A DNA stretch of 64,000 nucleotides from Streptomyces rubrogriseus (GTDB lineage: Bacteria > Actinomycetota > Actinomycetes > Streptomycetales > Streptomycetaceae): NCBI RefSeq assembly GCF_027947575.1, contig NZ_CP116256.1, positions 3,038,001-3,102,000 on the forward strand. Direction: 5' to 3'. The number at the start of each line of letters is the position of its first letter. The first letter of the stretch is position 1. Below are positions 55,710 to 64,000 of this stretch, piece by piece. Below the pieces are notes generated by a model, which was not told the origin of the DNA, ran no database searches, and saw only the letters and a list, made by a program, of their open reading frames with translations. The translations under genes were made by a program, and so were the position numbers.

Positions 55710-56750
55710 GTGACGGACGGCGGCAGGCGGCAGCGGCGGGCATACATCGGGTCGTTCACGGCGGCCGGCGGCCCCGGGATCCTGACGGCGACCGTCGCCC
55801 CCGACAGCGGCGCCCTCACGGTCGTGAGCGGTACGGACGGTCTGGCCGACCCCTCCTACCTGGCCCTGGCGCCCGACGGGGACACGCTCTACGCCGTCAG
55901 CGAGACGGCCGAGGGCGCGGTGGCCGCCTACCGGGTGAGCGGGGACCGGCCCGAGCCCGCCGGGCGGCCGGTGTCCGTCGAGGGCGACGGGCCGACCCAC
56001 CTCAGCCTGTACGCCGGGCACGTGCTGACCGCCAACTACGGCTCCGGCACCGTCACCGCCGTACCGGTCCGCGCCGACGGCACCCTCGCCCGCTCCGCCT
56101 CCGGCGTGCTGCGGCACACCGGCTCCGGCCCGCACGCCCAGCGCCAGCAGGGACCGCACGCCCACCAGGTGCGGCCCGACCCCAGCGGGCGCTGGGCCGT
56201 CAGCGTGGACCTCGGCACCGACTCCGTGCGGATCTGCACCCTGACCGACGGTGCCCCCGCCGTGCACCGGGAGGTGGCGCTGCGGCCGGGGTCGGGACCG
56301 CGGCACCTGGCCTTCCATCCGGACGGTTCCCAGGCCTACGTCGTCAACGAACTGGCGCCCACCGTCACCGTCTGCCACTGGGACGCCGACGACGGCGTGC
56401 TCAAGCCCCTCACCGAGGTGCCGCTGCTGCCGGGGGCCCCGGCGGGCGACGCCTACCCGTCCGGCATCGCCGTGTCGCCCGACGGCCGCTTCGTGTGGAC
56501 CGCGACCCGCGGCGAGGACGTCCTGTCCGTGTTCGTGGTGGAACCGGACGGCCTGCGGCTGTCCGCCACCGTGCCCTGCGGCGGGCACTGGCCCCGCGAC
56601 ATCGCCGTGTCCGGCGGCTTCCTGTACGCGGCCAACGAGCGCTCCGGAGACGTGACCTGGTTCGCCCTGGACCCGGCCACCGGCATCCCCCGCCGCACGG
56701 GCTCCCTGGCGGTCCCGGCGGCCTCCTGCGTGATCTTCGCCCCCGCGTAG
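55710..56750 (+). CDS. Lactonase family protein (6-phosphogluconolactonase/YbhE-like beta-propeller)
   Basis: A 346-residue seven-bladed beta-propeller of the lactonase family. It begins YIGSFTAAGGPGI and has FHPDGSQAYVVNELAPTV, PSGIAVSPDGRFVWTATRG and YAANERSGDVTWF, typical blade signatures. The homologous E. coli enzyme hydrolyses 6-phosphogluconolactone; others hydrolyse carboxymuconolactones. The GTG at 55710 is preceded by AGAGGGG. No signal peptide. A strong hairpin follows. Confidence 0.88.
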   Translation: MTDGGRRQRRAYIGSFTAAGGPGILTATVAPDSGALTVVSGTDGLADPSYLALAPDGDTLYAVSETAEGAVAAYRVSGDRPEPAGRPVSVEGDGPTHLSLYAGHVLTANYGSGTVTAVPVRADGTLARSASGVLRHTGSGPHAQRQQGPHAHQVRPDPSGRWAVSVDLGTDSVRICTLTDGAPAVHREVALRPGSGPRHLAFHPDGSQAYVVNELAPTVTVCHWDADDGVLKPLTEVPLLPGAPAGDAYPSGIAVSPDGRFVWTATRGEDVLSVFVVEPDGLRLSATVPCGGHWPRDIAVSGGFLYAANERSGDVTWFALDPATGIPRRTGSLAVPAASCVIFAPA

Positions 56751-56915
56751 CTGCCGGCAGCCGTGCCGCCCCGGCCTGCGGGCAGTCGTGCCTCCCCCAG
56801 CCCCTGGAACACCTGGGAGGCACCCCGCAAGCGCCGGGCAGCGCGCCCCACGCCGCGCCCGCACCCACGCCGGACGCCATCCCGACCGACGGCCCCGTAC
56901 CCCCGCTGCCACGCC

Positions 56916-56951
56916 GAAGGGGCCCGCTCCTCACCAGGAGCGGGCCCCTTC
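56916..56951. terminator. Strong bidirectional terminator hairpin
   Basis: A 16-bp perfect stem (GAAGGGGCCCGCTCCT with its reverse complement) around a four-base loop CACC. It lies between the converging lactonase and CbiX-like genes. There is no U-run, as is usual in Streptomyces. It is the strongest hairpin I found in the window. Confidence 0.85.
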
Positions 56952-56984
56952 ACACACGCCTGGAAACGCAAGCGCACGCGCCCC

Positions 56985-57911
56985 TCACCGAACCGGCGCC
57001 CCCTGCGCCTGCTGCGGCGAGATACCGAGCGCCGTCGTGTACTTGGCCAGCGCCAGCTTGCCGATCGCCGGGTACGGGCCGAGCGGCTCGGCGGTGGAGC
57101 AGCCCGCCTCCTTGGCCGCCTCCTCCAGCACGGACGCCTCGATCTCCGGGCCGATCAGATACGGCGCGAGCGCCAGCTGCTGCGACCCCGAGGAACGCAG
57201 CTGCTCGGCGACGGACGCGATCGAGCCCTCCTCGTCCAGCGCCGCCGCGATCACCGGCACGGCCAGGCGCGCGGCGAGCAGCATGCCGGTGATCCCGGCC
57301 GCCTGCACGGCCTCGTCACCGCCGACGGAGGCGAGGATGATGCCGTCCGCGGCGGTCGCCACGGTGAACAGCCGGGCGCGGTCGGCCCGGGCGAGACCGG
57401 CCTCGGAGAGCCGCACGTGCAGCGCCTCGGCCAGCAGCGGGTGCGGCCCCAGAACGTCGGTCAGCTCGGCCGCGATCTTGCTGTCCATCACGGCCTGCCG
57501 GATCCGGCGCAGCAGCGCGTTGTCCGGCCCGGCGAGCAGCGGCACGACGACCGCGACGGGACCCTCCGGCTCCTTCACGTCCAGTCCGGCGGCGCGCGCC
57601 TGCTCGAAGCGGGCGGCGCGCTCCTCGGCGGCCCGGACGAGCACGGTGGTCAGGGAGGGGAACTCGGCGTCGTCCTCCCCGTCGAGGTGGCCGATCCGGG
57701 CGTCGAGCCCGGGCAGCTCGGAACGGGCGATGCTGATGACCTCGTCGGCGAGGCCCCGGGTGGCGCTGCTGGGCGTCCCCGGCACCGCGAGGACGAGCGC
57801 CGGCGCGCCCTCGGGAGCCACCAGGGGTTCGGGACGGCGGTGCCGTCCGGGCTGGCGGGGGCGCGGCATTCGTACTGGCAGGCCGGACGCGGGCCCAGTG
57901 GGGGAGCTCAT
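56985..57911 (-). CDS. CbiX-like sirohydrochlorin chelatase family protein
   Basis: A 308-residue two-lobed protein of the CbiX/SirB class II chelatase fold, which inserts Co or Fe into sirohydrochlorin. The N-terminal extension (about 40 residues) is basic. But the loop where chelatases have His (H-G-[ST]-R) reads ALVLAVPGTPSSATRGLA, and the second-lobe His site reads APYLIGPEIEA, without His. So metal ligands seem to be missing; it may use other residues or lack activity. It is monocistronic, flanked by a strong terminator. Confidence 0.72.
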   Translation of the reverse strand: MSSPTGPASGLPVRMPRPRQPGRHRRPEPLVAPEGAPALVLAVPGTPSSATRGLADEVISIARSELPGLDARIGHLDGEDDAEFPSLTTVLVRAAEERAARFEQARAAGLDVKEPEGPVAVVVPLLAGPDNALLRRIRQAVMDSKIAAELTDVLGPHPLLAEALHVRLSEAGLARADRARLFTVATAADGIILASVGGDEAVQAAGITGMLLAARLAVPVIAAALDEEGSIASVAEQLRSSGSQQLALAPYLIGPEIEASVLEEAAKEAGCSTAEPLGPYPAIGKLALAKYTTALGISPQQAQGAPVR

Positions 57912-58049
57912 GGCGCCGCATGTTACTGGTTTCCGGGGTTTCCCTGTTCGGGGAGGGTGCAGGTGAGCGGTATCCGTCCGGTTTTGTCTGATGAGTGATG
58001 TACGGATCGGCCGACATCGGCACGATTCACCTCGTCGGCGGACCGGTTC

Positions 58050-59036
58050 TCAGCCGTCCGGCGCGGTCGTCACCCACAGCATCCTGTCGTCACCCGGAAG
58101 CGTGAACGAACCGGTCGCCAGGGCGGTCGCGACCCGGACCGAGCCGTCCAGCGGATCGCCCTCTGCGGCCGTCCACCGGGCCTGCGGCAGGCGCTTCGCC
58201 AGCTCGTCTCCCAGCGGTACGAGGAGCGGGTCGCCCAGCCGCGTCAGCCCGCCGGTGACGGCGACGAGGGGCTCACCGGCGGCCGGACAGACCGCGGCGG
58301 CCGAGTCGGCCAGGTGCCGGGCCGCGGCCCCGAGGATCTCCGCCGCGACGGGGTCGGTGGCCGCGCACGCCGCCACCTCCGGAGCGAAGGAGGCCAGGAC
58401 GGCCGGACGGTCGGGCCGCGGATACACCTGTCCGGGCAGTCCCGCCGCCGGGCCGAAACGCTCCTCGGCGCGGGCCAGCAGCGGAGCGGAACCGCCCTCC
58501 CGCCCGTCGTGGGCGCGCAGCGCCGCCTCGAGACCGGCCCGCCCGATCCAGGCACCGCCGCCGCAGTCGCCCAGCAGATGCCCCCAGCCGTCCGCCCGGC
58601 GCCAGCGGGTCAGGTCGGTGCCGACCGCGATCAGGCCGGTGCCGGCGGCCATCACCGCTCCGGCCCGTGGCCCGAGGGCGCCCACGTACGCGGTGACGGC
58701 GTCGGCGACCAGGGCGACCGTCCGCACGCCCAGCTCCCGGGCCAGCGCGCCCGGCAGCTCGGCGCGCAGCGCGTCGCCCAGCGTGGCCAGCCCGGCGGCC
58801 CCGACGACGACGGTGTCGATCCGGGTGACGCCGCCTTCGGCGGTCAACGCCCTGGCCATCGGCAGCAGTTGCCCCAAGAGGTGCCCGGGGTCGATCCCGT
58901 GCGCACCGGTGCGCACGGGATCCCGCGAAGCCCGCCGACCGAGCGGCCCGTGTCCGCCGCCGCCGTCGCCGATGGTGCCGACGACGACGCGCAGCCCCGA
59001 GCCGCCGGAGTCCACGGCCAGGAAGCCGGTGCTCAC
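58050..59036 (-). CDS. BadF/BadG-type N-acetylglucosamine kinase-like ATPase
   Basis: A 328-residue ASKHA-fold kinase with [15 protein letters not shown] (phosphate 1), [12 protein letters not shown] (phosphate 2) and [17 protein letters not shown] (adenosine region with GD-x-G-G), typical of GlcNAc kinases and related BadF ATPases. Phosphorylates GlcNAc or a similar amino sugar in Actinobacteria, from chitin or cell-wall turnover. GTG start overlaps the ung stop by four bases, so the two are translationally coupled, with no obvious functional link. Confidence 0.85.
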   Translation of the reverse strand: MSTGFLAVDSGGSGLRVVVGTIGDGGGGHGPLGRRASRDPVRTGAHGIDPGHLLGQLLPMARALTAEGGVTRIDTVVVGAAGLATLGDALRAELPGALARELGVRTVALVADAVTAYVGALGPRAGAVMAAGTGLIAVGTDLTRWRRADGWGHLLGDCGGGAWIGRAGLEAALRAHDGREGGSAPLLARAEERFGPAAGLPGQVYPRPDRPAVLASFAPEVAACAATDPVAAEILGAAARHLADSAAAVCPAAGEPLVAVTGGLTRLGDPLLVPLGDELAKRLPQARWTAAEGDPLDGSVRVATALATGSFTLPGDDRMLWVTTAPDG

Positions 59037-59710
59037 GGCAGGCGCCAGTCCACCGGCTGACCTCCCAGGCGCATCAGCAGGTCGTTGGCCCGGCTGAACG
59101 GACGGGAGCCGAAGAAGCCCCGGTCGGCCGACATCGGGGACGGGTGCGCCGACTCCACGGCCGGCAGGTCGCCGAGCAGCGGCCGCAGATTGCGGGCGTC
59201 GCGGCCCCAGAGGATGGACACCATCGGCTTGCCGCGTGCCGCCAGCGCGCGTATCGCCTGCTCGGTGACCTCCTCCCAGCCCTTGCCGCGGTGGGCCGCG
59301 GGCTTGCGCGGGGCCGTGGTGAGCGCCCTGTTGAGCAGGAGCACCCCCTGCTGGGTCCAGGGCGTGAGATCGCCGTTGGAGGGCTGTGGCAGGTTCAGGT
59401 CGGTGTTCAGCTCCCGGAAGATGTTGAGGAGGCTGCCGGGCAGCGGGCGTACCTCGGGCGCGACGGAGAACGACAGCCCGACGGCGTGCCCCGGAGTGGG
59501 GTAGGGATCCTGTCCGACGATCAGGACCCGGACGTCGTCGAAGGGCTGTTGGAAGGCCCGCAGGACGTTCGCCCCCGCCGGGAGGTAGGTGCGTCCGGCG
59601 GCGATCTCCGCGCGCAGGAACTCACCCATCGAGGTGATCCGCCCGGCGACGGGCTCCAGGGCCTTCGCCCAGCCCGCTTCGACGATTTCATTCAAGGGTC
59701 GTGGTGCCAC
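59033..59710 (-). CDS. ung: Uracil-DNA glycosylase, family 1
   Basis: A 225-residue family 1 UDG that excises uracil from DNA in base-excision repair. Motif [14 protein letters not shown] (catalytic Asp and Tyr) and motif [16 protein letters not shown] (His). GTG 59710 is preferred (AGGGTG six bases upstream, giving [14 protein letters not shown]); a GTG three codons upstream (59719) is possible. It is upstream of and overlaps the BadF-type kinase gene by four bases. Confidence 0.95.
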   Translation of the reverse strand: MAPRPLNEIVEAGWAKALEPVAGRITSMGEFLRAEIAAGRTYLPAGANVLRAFQQPFDDVRVLIVGQDPYPTPGHAVGLSFSVAPEVRPLPGSLLNIFRELNTDLNLPQPSNGDLTPWTQQGVLLLNRALTTAPRKPAAHRGKGWEEVTEQAIRALAARGKPMVSILWGRDARNLRPLLGDLPAVESAHPSPMSADRGFFGSRPFSRANDLLMRLGGQPVDWRLP

Positions 59711-59780
59711 GGGCGTCACCCTACTGCCGTACGGGTGACGCCGATCAACCGGTGGCCAAGGCCCGTCCCCCCGGTCCGGT

Positions 59781-60866
59781 TCACCCGACGACCGCTGCCC
59801 GCACGCACAGCACGTCCGGCAGGTGGGAGGCCAACTGCCGCCAGCTGTCGCCGTCGTCGGCCGACGCGAACACCTCGCCGTTGCGGTTGCCGAAGTACAC
59901 GCCCGCCTGCTCCGCGTCATCCGTGGACAGCGCGTCGCGCAGCACCGTGCCGTAGTGGTCCTCCTGGGGCAGGCCCGCCGAGAGCGGCTCCCAGCTCTTG
60001 CCCGCGTCCGCCGTGCGGAAGACCCGGCACCGATGGTCGGCGGGCACCCGGTCGGCGTCGGCGTTGATCGGGAAGACGTACGCCGTGTCGCCGCGGTGCG
60101 GATGGGCGGCCACCGCGAAACCGAACGTGGAGGGCAGGCCCTCGCCGATGTCCGTCCAGTGCGCACCGGCGTCGTCGCTGCGGTACACCCCCCAGTGGTT
60201 CTGCAGGTACAGGCGGTCCGGGTTGGCCGCGTCCCGCGCGACCTTGTGGACGCACTGGCCGAACTCCGGGTCGGGGTCCGGCAGGAAGACGGCGGAGACA
60301 CCGGAGTTCGACGGTGCCCAGCTGGCGCCGCCGTCGGCGGTGCGGAACACGCCCGCCGTCGAGACGGCGACCGTCACCGACCTGGGGTCACGGGCGTCGG
60401 TGAGGACGGTGTGCAGCCCCTCGCCGCCACCGCCCGGCACCCACTTCGACCGGGTGGGGTGCTCCCACAGCGGGCGGACCAGCTCGAAGCTCTCACCGCG
60501 GTCCTCCGAGCGGTACAGCGCCGCCGGTTCCGTGCCCGCGTACACCACGTCCGGCTCGGCGGCCGCCGGGTGCAGCTGCCACACCCGCTCCAGGGAGGCG
60601 CCGGTGTCCTTGGGGAACTTCACGGCGGGTGCGGCCGGTTCGGTCCAGGTCCGGCCCAGGTCGTCGGAGTGGAACACCGACGGCCCCCAGTGCGCGCTGT
60701 CGCCGCCGGCCAGCAGCCGCGGGGCGTCGCCGCGGGTGTCCAGGGCGACCGAGTAGACCGCCTGCGCGTTGAAGTAGGGACTCTCGTCGAACTCCCAGGT
60801 GCCACCCCGCCGGCGCCCGATGAACAGGCCCTTGCGGGTGCCCACGGCGAGCAGTACCTCGGTCAT
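59781..60866 (-). CDS. BNR/sortilin-like beta-propeller protein
   Basis: A 361-residue protein made of repeated BNR-type blades with S-x-D-x-G-x-x-W motifs: [60 protein letters not shown] and [12 protein letters not shown]. Resembles sialidase-like or Vps10-like propellers; the catalytic Arg triad of sialidases is not recognised. No signal peptide. ATG 60866 follows GGAGGTGA. It is about 70 bp upstream of the ung gene on the same strand. Function unknown. Confidence 0.8.
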   Translation of the reverse strand: MTEVLLAVGTRKGLFIGRRRGGTWEFDESPYFNAQAVYSVALDTRGDAPRLLAGGDSAHWGPSVFHSDDLGRTWTEPAAPAVKFPKDTGASLERVWQLHPAAAEPDVVYAGTEPAALYRSEDRGESFELVRPLWEHPTRSKWVPGGGGEGLHTVLTDARDPRSVTVAVSTAGVFRTADGGASWAPSNSGVSAVFLPDPDPEFGQCVHKVARDAANPDRLYLQNHWGVYRSDDAGAHWTDIGEGLPSTFGFAVAAHPHRGDTAYVFPINADADRVPADHRCRVFRTADAGKSWEPLSAGLPQEDHYGTVLRDALSTDDAEQAGVYFGNRNGEVFASADDGDSWRQLASHLPDVLCVRAAVVG

Positions 60867-61018
60867 GCCGATCACCTCCGCGGCGTCCTCGTCGACGCCT
60901 TCGTCTCGGACACGGGCCAGTCTGCACCCAGCCACTGACAGTCACCCCTGGAAAGGGAGTCGTACCAGGTCAGGACGGTGATGTCGGTTCCGCGGAGGTG
61001 TCTTTCGCGCGGTCTCGC

Positions 61019-62722
61019 TCAGTCCTCGCCCGGCAGCGCCCGCGCCAGGATCCCGTCGAGGTCGGCCGTGTCCGGCAGCGTGCCGAACGCGTGCCCCCAG
61101 TCGCCGCCGAGCCGGGTGGCGCAGAAGGCGTCGGCGACGGCGGGCGGGGCGTGCCGGACCAGGAGGGAGGCCTGGAGGGTGAGGGCCATCAGCTCCACCA
61201 GGCGGCGGGCACCGGTCTCGGACGCCTCGGCGAGCCCCGCCCGAAGCCGGTCCGCCGCCGTGTCCAGCCGGGCGTCCGCCCCGCGTGCCAGGGAGAGTTC
61301 ACCGAAGAGCGCGTGCGCGGCGGCGGGGGAGCGGCCCAGCGCCCGCAGCACGTCGAGGGCGTTGACGTTCCCCGAGCCCTCCCAGATCGACAGCAGCGGT
61401 GCCTCCCGGTAGTGGCGGGGCATGCCCGACTCCTCCACGTAGCCGTTGCCGCCCAGGCACTCCAGGGCCTCCGCGGTGAACGCCGGCCCCCGCTTGGTCA
61501 CCCAGTACTTCCCGACGGCGGTGGCGATCCGCCGGAACGCCGCCTCCCCCTCGTCGCCGCGTACGGCGCGGTCGGCCGCGCCGGCCAGCCGCAGGGTGAG
61601 GGTGGTCGCGGCCTCGGACTCCAGCGCGAGGTCGGCCAGGACGTTGCGCATCAGCGGCTGGTCCACCAGCCGGGCGCCGAACGCGGTGCGGTGCCGTACG
61701 TGGTGCCCGGCCTCGACCAGGGTCTTGCGCATCAGCGTCGCCGAGGCCATCACGCAGTCCAGCCGGGTGCAGTTGACCATCTCGATGATCGTCTTGACGC
61801 CCTGCCCCTCGGGCCCGACCAGCCAGGCCACCGTCCCGTCGAACTCGGGCTCCGAGGAGGCGTTGGACCGGTTGCCGAGCTTGTCCTTGAGGCGCTGGAT
61901 GCGGAAGGTGTTGCGGGTGCCGTCGGGCAGCACACGGGGCACCAGGAAGCAGGACAGGCCCCCGGCCGCCTGGGCCAGGACCAGGAACACGTCGCACATC
62001 GGCGCCGACGTGAACCACTTGTGCCCGCGCAGCGTGTAGACGCCGGGCTCGGCGGTCGCGGTGGCCGTCGTGCTGTTGGTCCGGACGTCCGATCCGCCCT
62101 GCTTCTCGGTCATCCCCATGCCGGCCAGCAGCCCGCGCTTGTCCGTGGGCGTCCGCAGCCCCGGTTCGTACTCGCGGGAGGTCAGCAGCGGTTCGTAGAC
62201 CTTCGCCAGTTCGGGCTGCGCGCGCAGCGCCGGGACGGCCGCGTACGTCATCGAGGTCGGGCATCCGTGCCCCGCCTCGGTGTGACCCCAGACCAGTCCG
62301 CCGGCGGTCCGCGCCACGTGGGCGCCGTGCCGGTCGTCGGCCCACGGCGCGCCGGCCAGACCCTCGCCGACCGCGACCCGCATCAGGTGGTGCCAGCTCG
62401 GGTGGTACTCGACCTCGTCGACCCGGTTGCCGTACCGGTCGTGGGTGCGCAGCACGGGCTCGTGCCGGTTGGCGAGGTCGCCCCACTCCTGCGCCTCGGC
62501 GCTGCCCGCCCGCCGGCCCAGCCGTCGCAGACCGTCCTCGGCCCACCCGGCGCCCTCCCGCCGAACGCCCTCCAGCAGGGCGGTGTCGTCGGACGCGTCG
62601 TAGGGGGCCAGGGGAGGCGGCTGATTGGTGACGTCGTGCGTCGCGTACCCCTCGGGGCCGCCCCAGGGCTCGTCGGACAGCTCGTGGGACTCGTACGGCG
62701 GCTCCTGTGCGAGTGTCGTCAT
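61019..62722 (-). CDS. AidB-like acyl-CoA dehydrogenase family flavoprotein
   Basis: A 567-residue acyl-CoA dehydrogenase superfamily protein closest in pattern to AidB/isovaleryl-CoA dehydrogenases. FAD- and substrate-region segments are AGMGMTEKQGGSDVRTNST, WFTSAPMCDVFLVLAQA, FGARLVDQPLMRNVLADLA and ECLGGNGYVEESGMPRHYRE. In E. coli AidB protects DNA from alkylation and binds it; whether this copy does is unknown. Divergent from a PaaX-like regulator over two dyads in a 102-bp gap, which it is probably controlled by. Confidence 0.9.
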   Translation of the reverse strand: MTTLAQEPPYESHELSDEPWGGPEGYATHDVTNQPPPLAPYDASDDTALLEGVRREGAGWAEDGLRRLGRRAGSAEAQEWGDLANRHEPVLRTHDRYGNRVDEVEYHPSWHHLMRVAVGEGLAGAPWADDRHGAHVARTAGGLVWGHTEAGHGCPTSMTYAAVPALRAQPELAKVYEPLLTSREYEPGLRTPTDKRGLLAGMGMTEKQGGSDVRTNSTTATATAEPGVYTLRGHKWFTSAPMCDVFLVLAQAAGGLSCFLVPRVLPDGTRNTFRIQRLKDKLGNRSNASSEPEFDGTVAWLVGPEGQGVKTIIEMVNCTRLDCVMASATLMRKTLVEAGHHVRHRTAFGARLVDQPLMRNVLADLALESEAATTLTLRLAGAADRAVRGDEGEAAFRRIATAVGKYWVTKRGPAFTAEALECLGGNGYVEESGMPRHYREAPLLSIWEGSGNVNALDVLRALGRSPAAAHALFGELSLARGADARLDTAADRLRAGLAEASETGARRLVELMALTLQASLLVRHAPPAVADAFCATRLGGDWGHAFGTLPDTADLDGILARALPGED

Positions 62723-62729
62723 GACCCGA

Positions 62730-62769
62730 GTGTTGCACTCTCCCTGCGGCCGCAGCAATAGTGCAACAC
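62730..62769. promoter_or_regulatory. Nested 40-bp dyad upstream of the AidB-like gene
   Basis: GTGTTGCACT (62730-62739) and AGTGCAACAC (62760-62769) are a perfect 10-bp inverted repeat with a 20-bp spacer, and the spacer holds a 12-bp perfect palindrome CTGCGGCCGCAG (62744-62755) with exactly the same centre (62749.5). It starts eight bases upstream of the AidB-like ATG, so a protein bound there would block it directly. Confidence 0.8.
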
Positions 62770-62776
62770 GATGGGC

Positions 62777-62793
62777 GCACGTACAGTACGTGC
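62777..62793. promoter_or_regulatory. Perfect 17-bp palindrome upstream of the PaaX-like gene
   Basis: GCACGTACAGTACGTGC is a perfect palindrome around a central A (two 8-bp arms), 31 bp before the PaaX-like ATG. It is unlike the neighbouring dyad in sequence, so it could bind a different regulator or be a second site type. Confidence 0.75.
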
Positions 62794-62824
62794 TCATGTG
62801 GACGAACGACACGTGCCCGCGCGG

Positions 62825-63577
62825 ATGAGCGATTCCGGGGCCCCCGACGGGCTCGCCCTGCGTCCGCTGTCCGCGCGGTCGGTCGTCCTGAGCCTGCTGC
62901 TCGGCACCCACCCGCCGGAACTGCCGGCGCGGGACCTGGTGCGGCTCGTGGCGGGGTTCGACGTCGGCGCCTCCACCGCGCGCGCGGCGCTCAGCCGGAT
63001 GGCAGCCGCCGGGGACCTGCGCCGCACGGACACCGGATACCGGCTCAGCGAGCGGCTGCTGGAGCGTCAGCGGCGCCAGGACGAGGCCCTGCGCCCGCAC
63101 ACGCGCGCGTGGGACGGTGACTGGGAGACGCTCGTGATCACCGCGACGGGGCGCGGTCCCGCCGCCCGTGCCGAACTGCGGACCGGGCTCACCGCCCTGC
63201 GCCTGGCCGAACTGCGCGAGGGTGTCTGGCTGCGCCCCGCCAACCTCGACCGCCCGCTGCCCGTGGGTCTCGACGGGGTGACCGAGCGGCTCGTCTCCCG
63301 CCCCGAGGCCCCGGCCCGCGAACTGGCCGCGCGCCTGTGGCCGCTGGGCGAGTGGGCGGACACGGCGCGGGTGCTGCTCGCCCATGTCCACCGGGCCCGG
63401 CGTCCGGCGGAGGGCCTCACCGCCTTCGCGGCCGTCGTGCGGCACCTGCTCGCCGACCCGGTGCTGCCCGCGGAGCTGCTCCCCGCCGGCTGGCCGGGGA
63501 CGGCCCTGCGGGACGCCTACGCGCGCTACCAGCGGGAGCAGTCCGGACAGGTCCGGGCGCACGGCACCCGGACCTGA
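62825..63577 (+). CDS. PaaX-like transcriptional regulator
   Basis: A 250-residue regulator. N-terminal winged-helix region PLSARSVVLSLLLGTHPPE and VAGFDVGASTARAALSRMA, then a middle domain (about 75-160, GDWETLVITATGRGPAARAE) and a C-terminal domain (about 175-240) as in PaaX. It is shorter than E. coli PaaX (about 316). PaaX-type regulators respond to CoA thioesters such as phenylacetyl-CoA. ATG 62825 was chosen, although it has no good ribosome site; a GTG at 62798 is possible. Divergent from the AidB-like gene, likely its target. Confidence 0.87.
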   Translation: MSDSGAPDGLALRPLSARSVVLSLLLGTHPPELPARDLVRLVAGFDVGASTARAALSRMAAAGDLRRTDTGYRLSERLLERQRRQDEALRPHTRAWDGDWETLVITATGRGPAARAELRTGLTALRLAELREGVWLRPANLDRPLPVGLDGVTERLVSRPEAPARELAARLWPLGEWADTARVLLAHVHRARRPAEGLTAFAAVVRHLLADPVLPAELLPAGWPGTALRDAYARYQREQSGQVRAHGTRT

Positions 63578-63581
63578 CGTG

Positions 63582-64000
63582 TCACTTGTAGGTGATGTCG
63601 GACGAGGAGTACTTGCAGTACGTGCCGTCGGCGCCCGAGCCGTTGGAGTCCGGCTCGTCGCCGTCGTCGTTGCCGATGTACTTCTGGCACGGGACGATCT
63701 TCTTGCTGCTGTCCCCGAGGATCGTGATGCCGCGCAGGGTCGCGCTGTCGCCGTAGTTGGTGTTGATCCCGGCGATCCGGCCGCCCTTCCAGCTCACCTC
63801 GATGTTGCTGAGGTTGATGGTCCGCTTGTACTGCGTCGAGCAGTTGCCGCAGGACCGGACGAAGGTGCCGAAGTTCTTGACGGCGAAGCCGGAGACGTTC
63901 AGGGTGCCGGCGCCGTTGAACTGGAACACCTTGTCGTCGGCCTCCTTGGCGCCACCGCCCGAGACCGTGTAGACGTTCGACGACGAGGAGCCCCGGAAGG
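63582..64000 (-). CDS. Pectate lyase family 3, C-terminal part
   Basis: The gene enters from the right edge; only its C-terminal 138 codons or so are present. The right-handed beta-helix sequence SNVYTVSGGGAKEADDKVF, then GNCSTQYKRTINL and GINTNYGDSATLRG, matches family 3 pectate lyases, which cleave polygalacturonate by beta-elimination outside the cell. The Cys pairs in RSCGNCS and CQK...YCK are typical of the family. Stop at 63582 is only four bases from the converging PaaX-like stop. A signal peptide would lie outside the window. Confidence 0.9.
   Translation of the reverse strand, partial: FRGSSSSNVYTVSGGGAKEADDKVFQFNGAGTLNVSGFAVKNFGTFVRSCGNCSTQYKRTINLSNIEVSWKGGRIAGINTNYGDSATLRGITILGDSSKKIVPCQKYIGNDDGDEPDSNGSGADGTYCKYSSSDITYK

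Noticed and set aside
60946..61018. tRNA-like or small RNA gene in the gap before the AidB-like stop
   Set aside because: No cloverleaf pairing or conserved T-loop was found on reading both strands.

Overview
The window is very GC-rich and densely packed with genes. Its gene families point to the chromosome of a Streptomyces or a close relative: a conservon, type B L31, F420-dependent oxidoreductase, Streptomyces-type hypothetical families, many GTG starts and many ATGA/GTGA stop-start overlaps. From memory only, the order xylB-xylA ... L31 ... YagTSR-type oxidoreductase ... ung ... pectate lyase resembles the S. coelicolor SCO1170-to-SCO1110 stretch read backwards; I could not check this. 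I saw no tRNA, rRNA, insertion sequence, prophage or CRISPR array.

Layout. 1-5.7 kb: divergent xylB/xylA (D-xylose use) and a translationally coupled SNF2 helicase-SWIM zinc-finger pair. 5.9-9.6 kb: small conserved proteins, an MpaB-type oxygenase and a methyltransferase. 9.7-16.8 kb: an MHYT membrane sensor followed by a complete conservon (cvnABCD: sensor kinase, roadblock/LC7, DUF742, small GTPase), an F420 oxidoreductase, a second roadblock copy and a DUF6397 protein. 16.8-22 kb: thioesterase II, a DUF3516 DEAD-box helicase, a membrane hydrolase, zinc-free ribosomal protein L31 and a DUF5709 protein. 22-31.9 kb: a heterodimeric ABC exporter with one degenerate ATP site, an L,D-transpeptidase lipoprotein, a MarR regulator divergent from a third ABC exporter, an MltG-like transglycosylase, a flavin monooxygenase and YjbQ.

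31.9-38.3 kb: a tripartite tricarboxylate transporter (tctCBA) divergent from a CitA/CitB-type two-component system, with 32-bp tandem repeats between them. 37.7-43.4 kb: a TetR regulator divergent from a four-gene molybdenum oxidoreductase operon (2Fe-2S, FAD/4Fe-4S and Mo subunits plus XdhC-type maturation factor), with three GGACA/TGTCC dyads in the gap. 43.4-49.3 kb: a tight leftward run (SDR, DMT transporter, NodB deacetylase, GH15) opposite an MGDG-synthase-like glycosyltransferase, a possible envelope glycolipid or glycan cassette. 49.4-53.8 kb: DUF2267, DUF1360, the DUF5997/LysR-effector pair, DUF4142, a HAD phosphatase and an Lrp regulator. 54-61 kb: FUSC transporter, lactonase, CbiX-like protein, BadF-type kinase coupled to uracil-DNA glycosylase, and a BNR propeller. 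61-64 kb: an AidB-like acyl-CoA dehydrogenase divergent from a PaaX-like regulator over two strong dyads, then the C-terminal end of a family-3 pectate lyase.

Much of the interest is regulatory. Six divergent gene pairs carry clear inverted or tandem repeats in the shared gap (xyl, MarR/ABC, tct/two-component, TetR/oxidoreductase, Lrp/FUSC, AidB/PaaX). The least described units are the MHYT-conservon-orphan roadblock cluster, the DUF5997/LysR-effector pair and the SDR-DMT-deacetylase-GH15/glycosyltransferase cassette.
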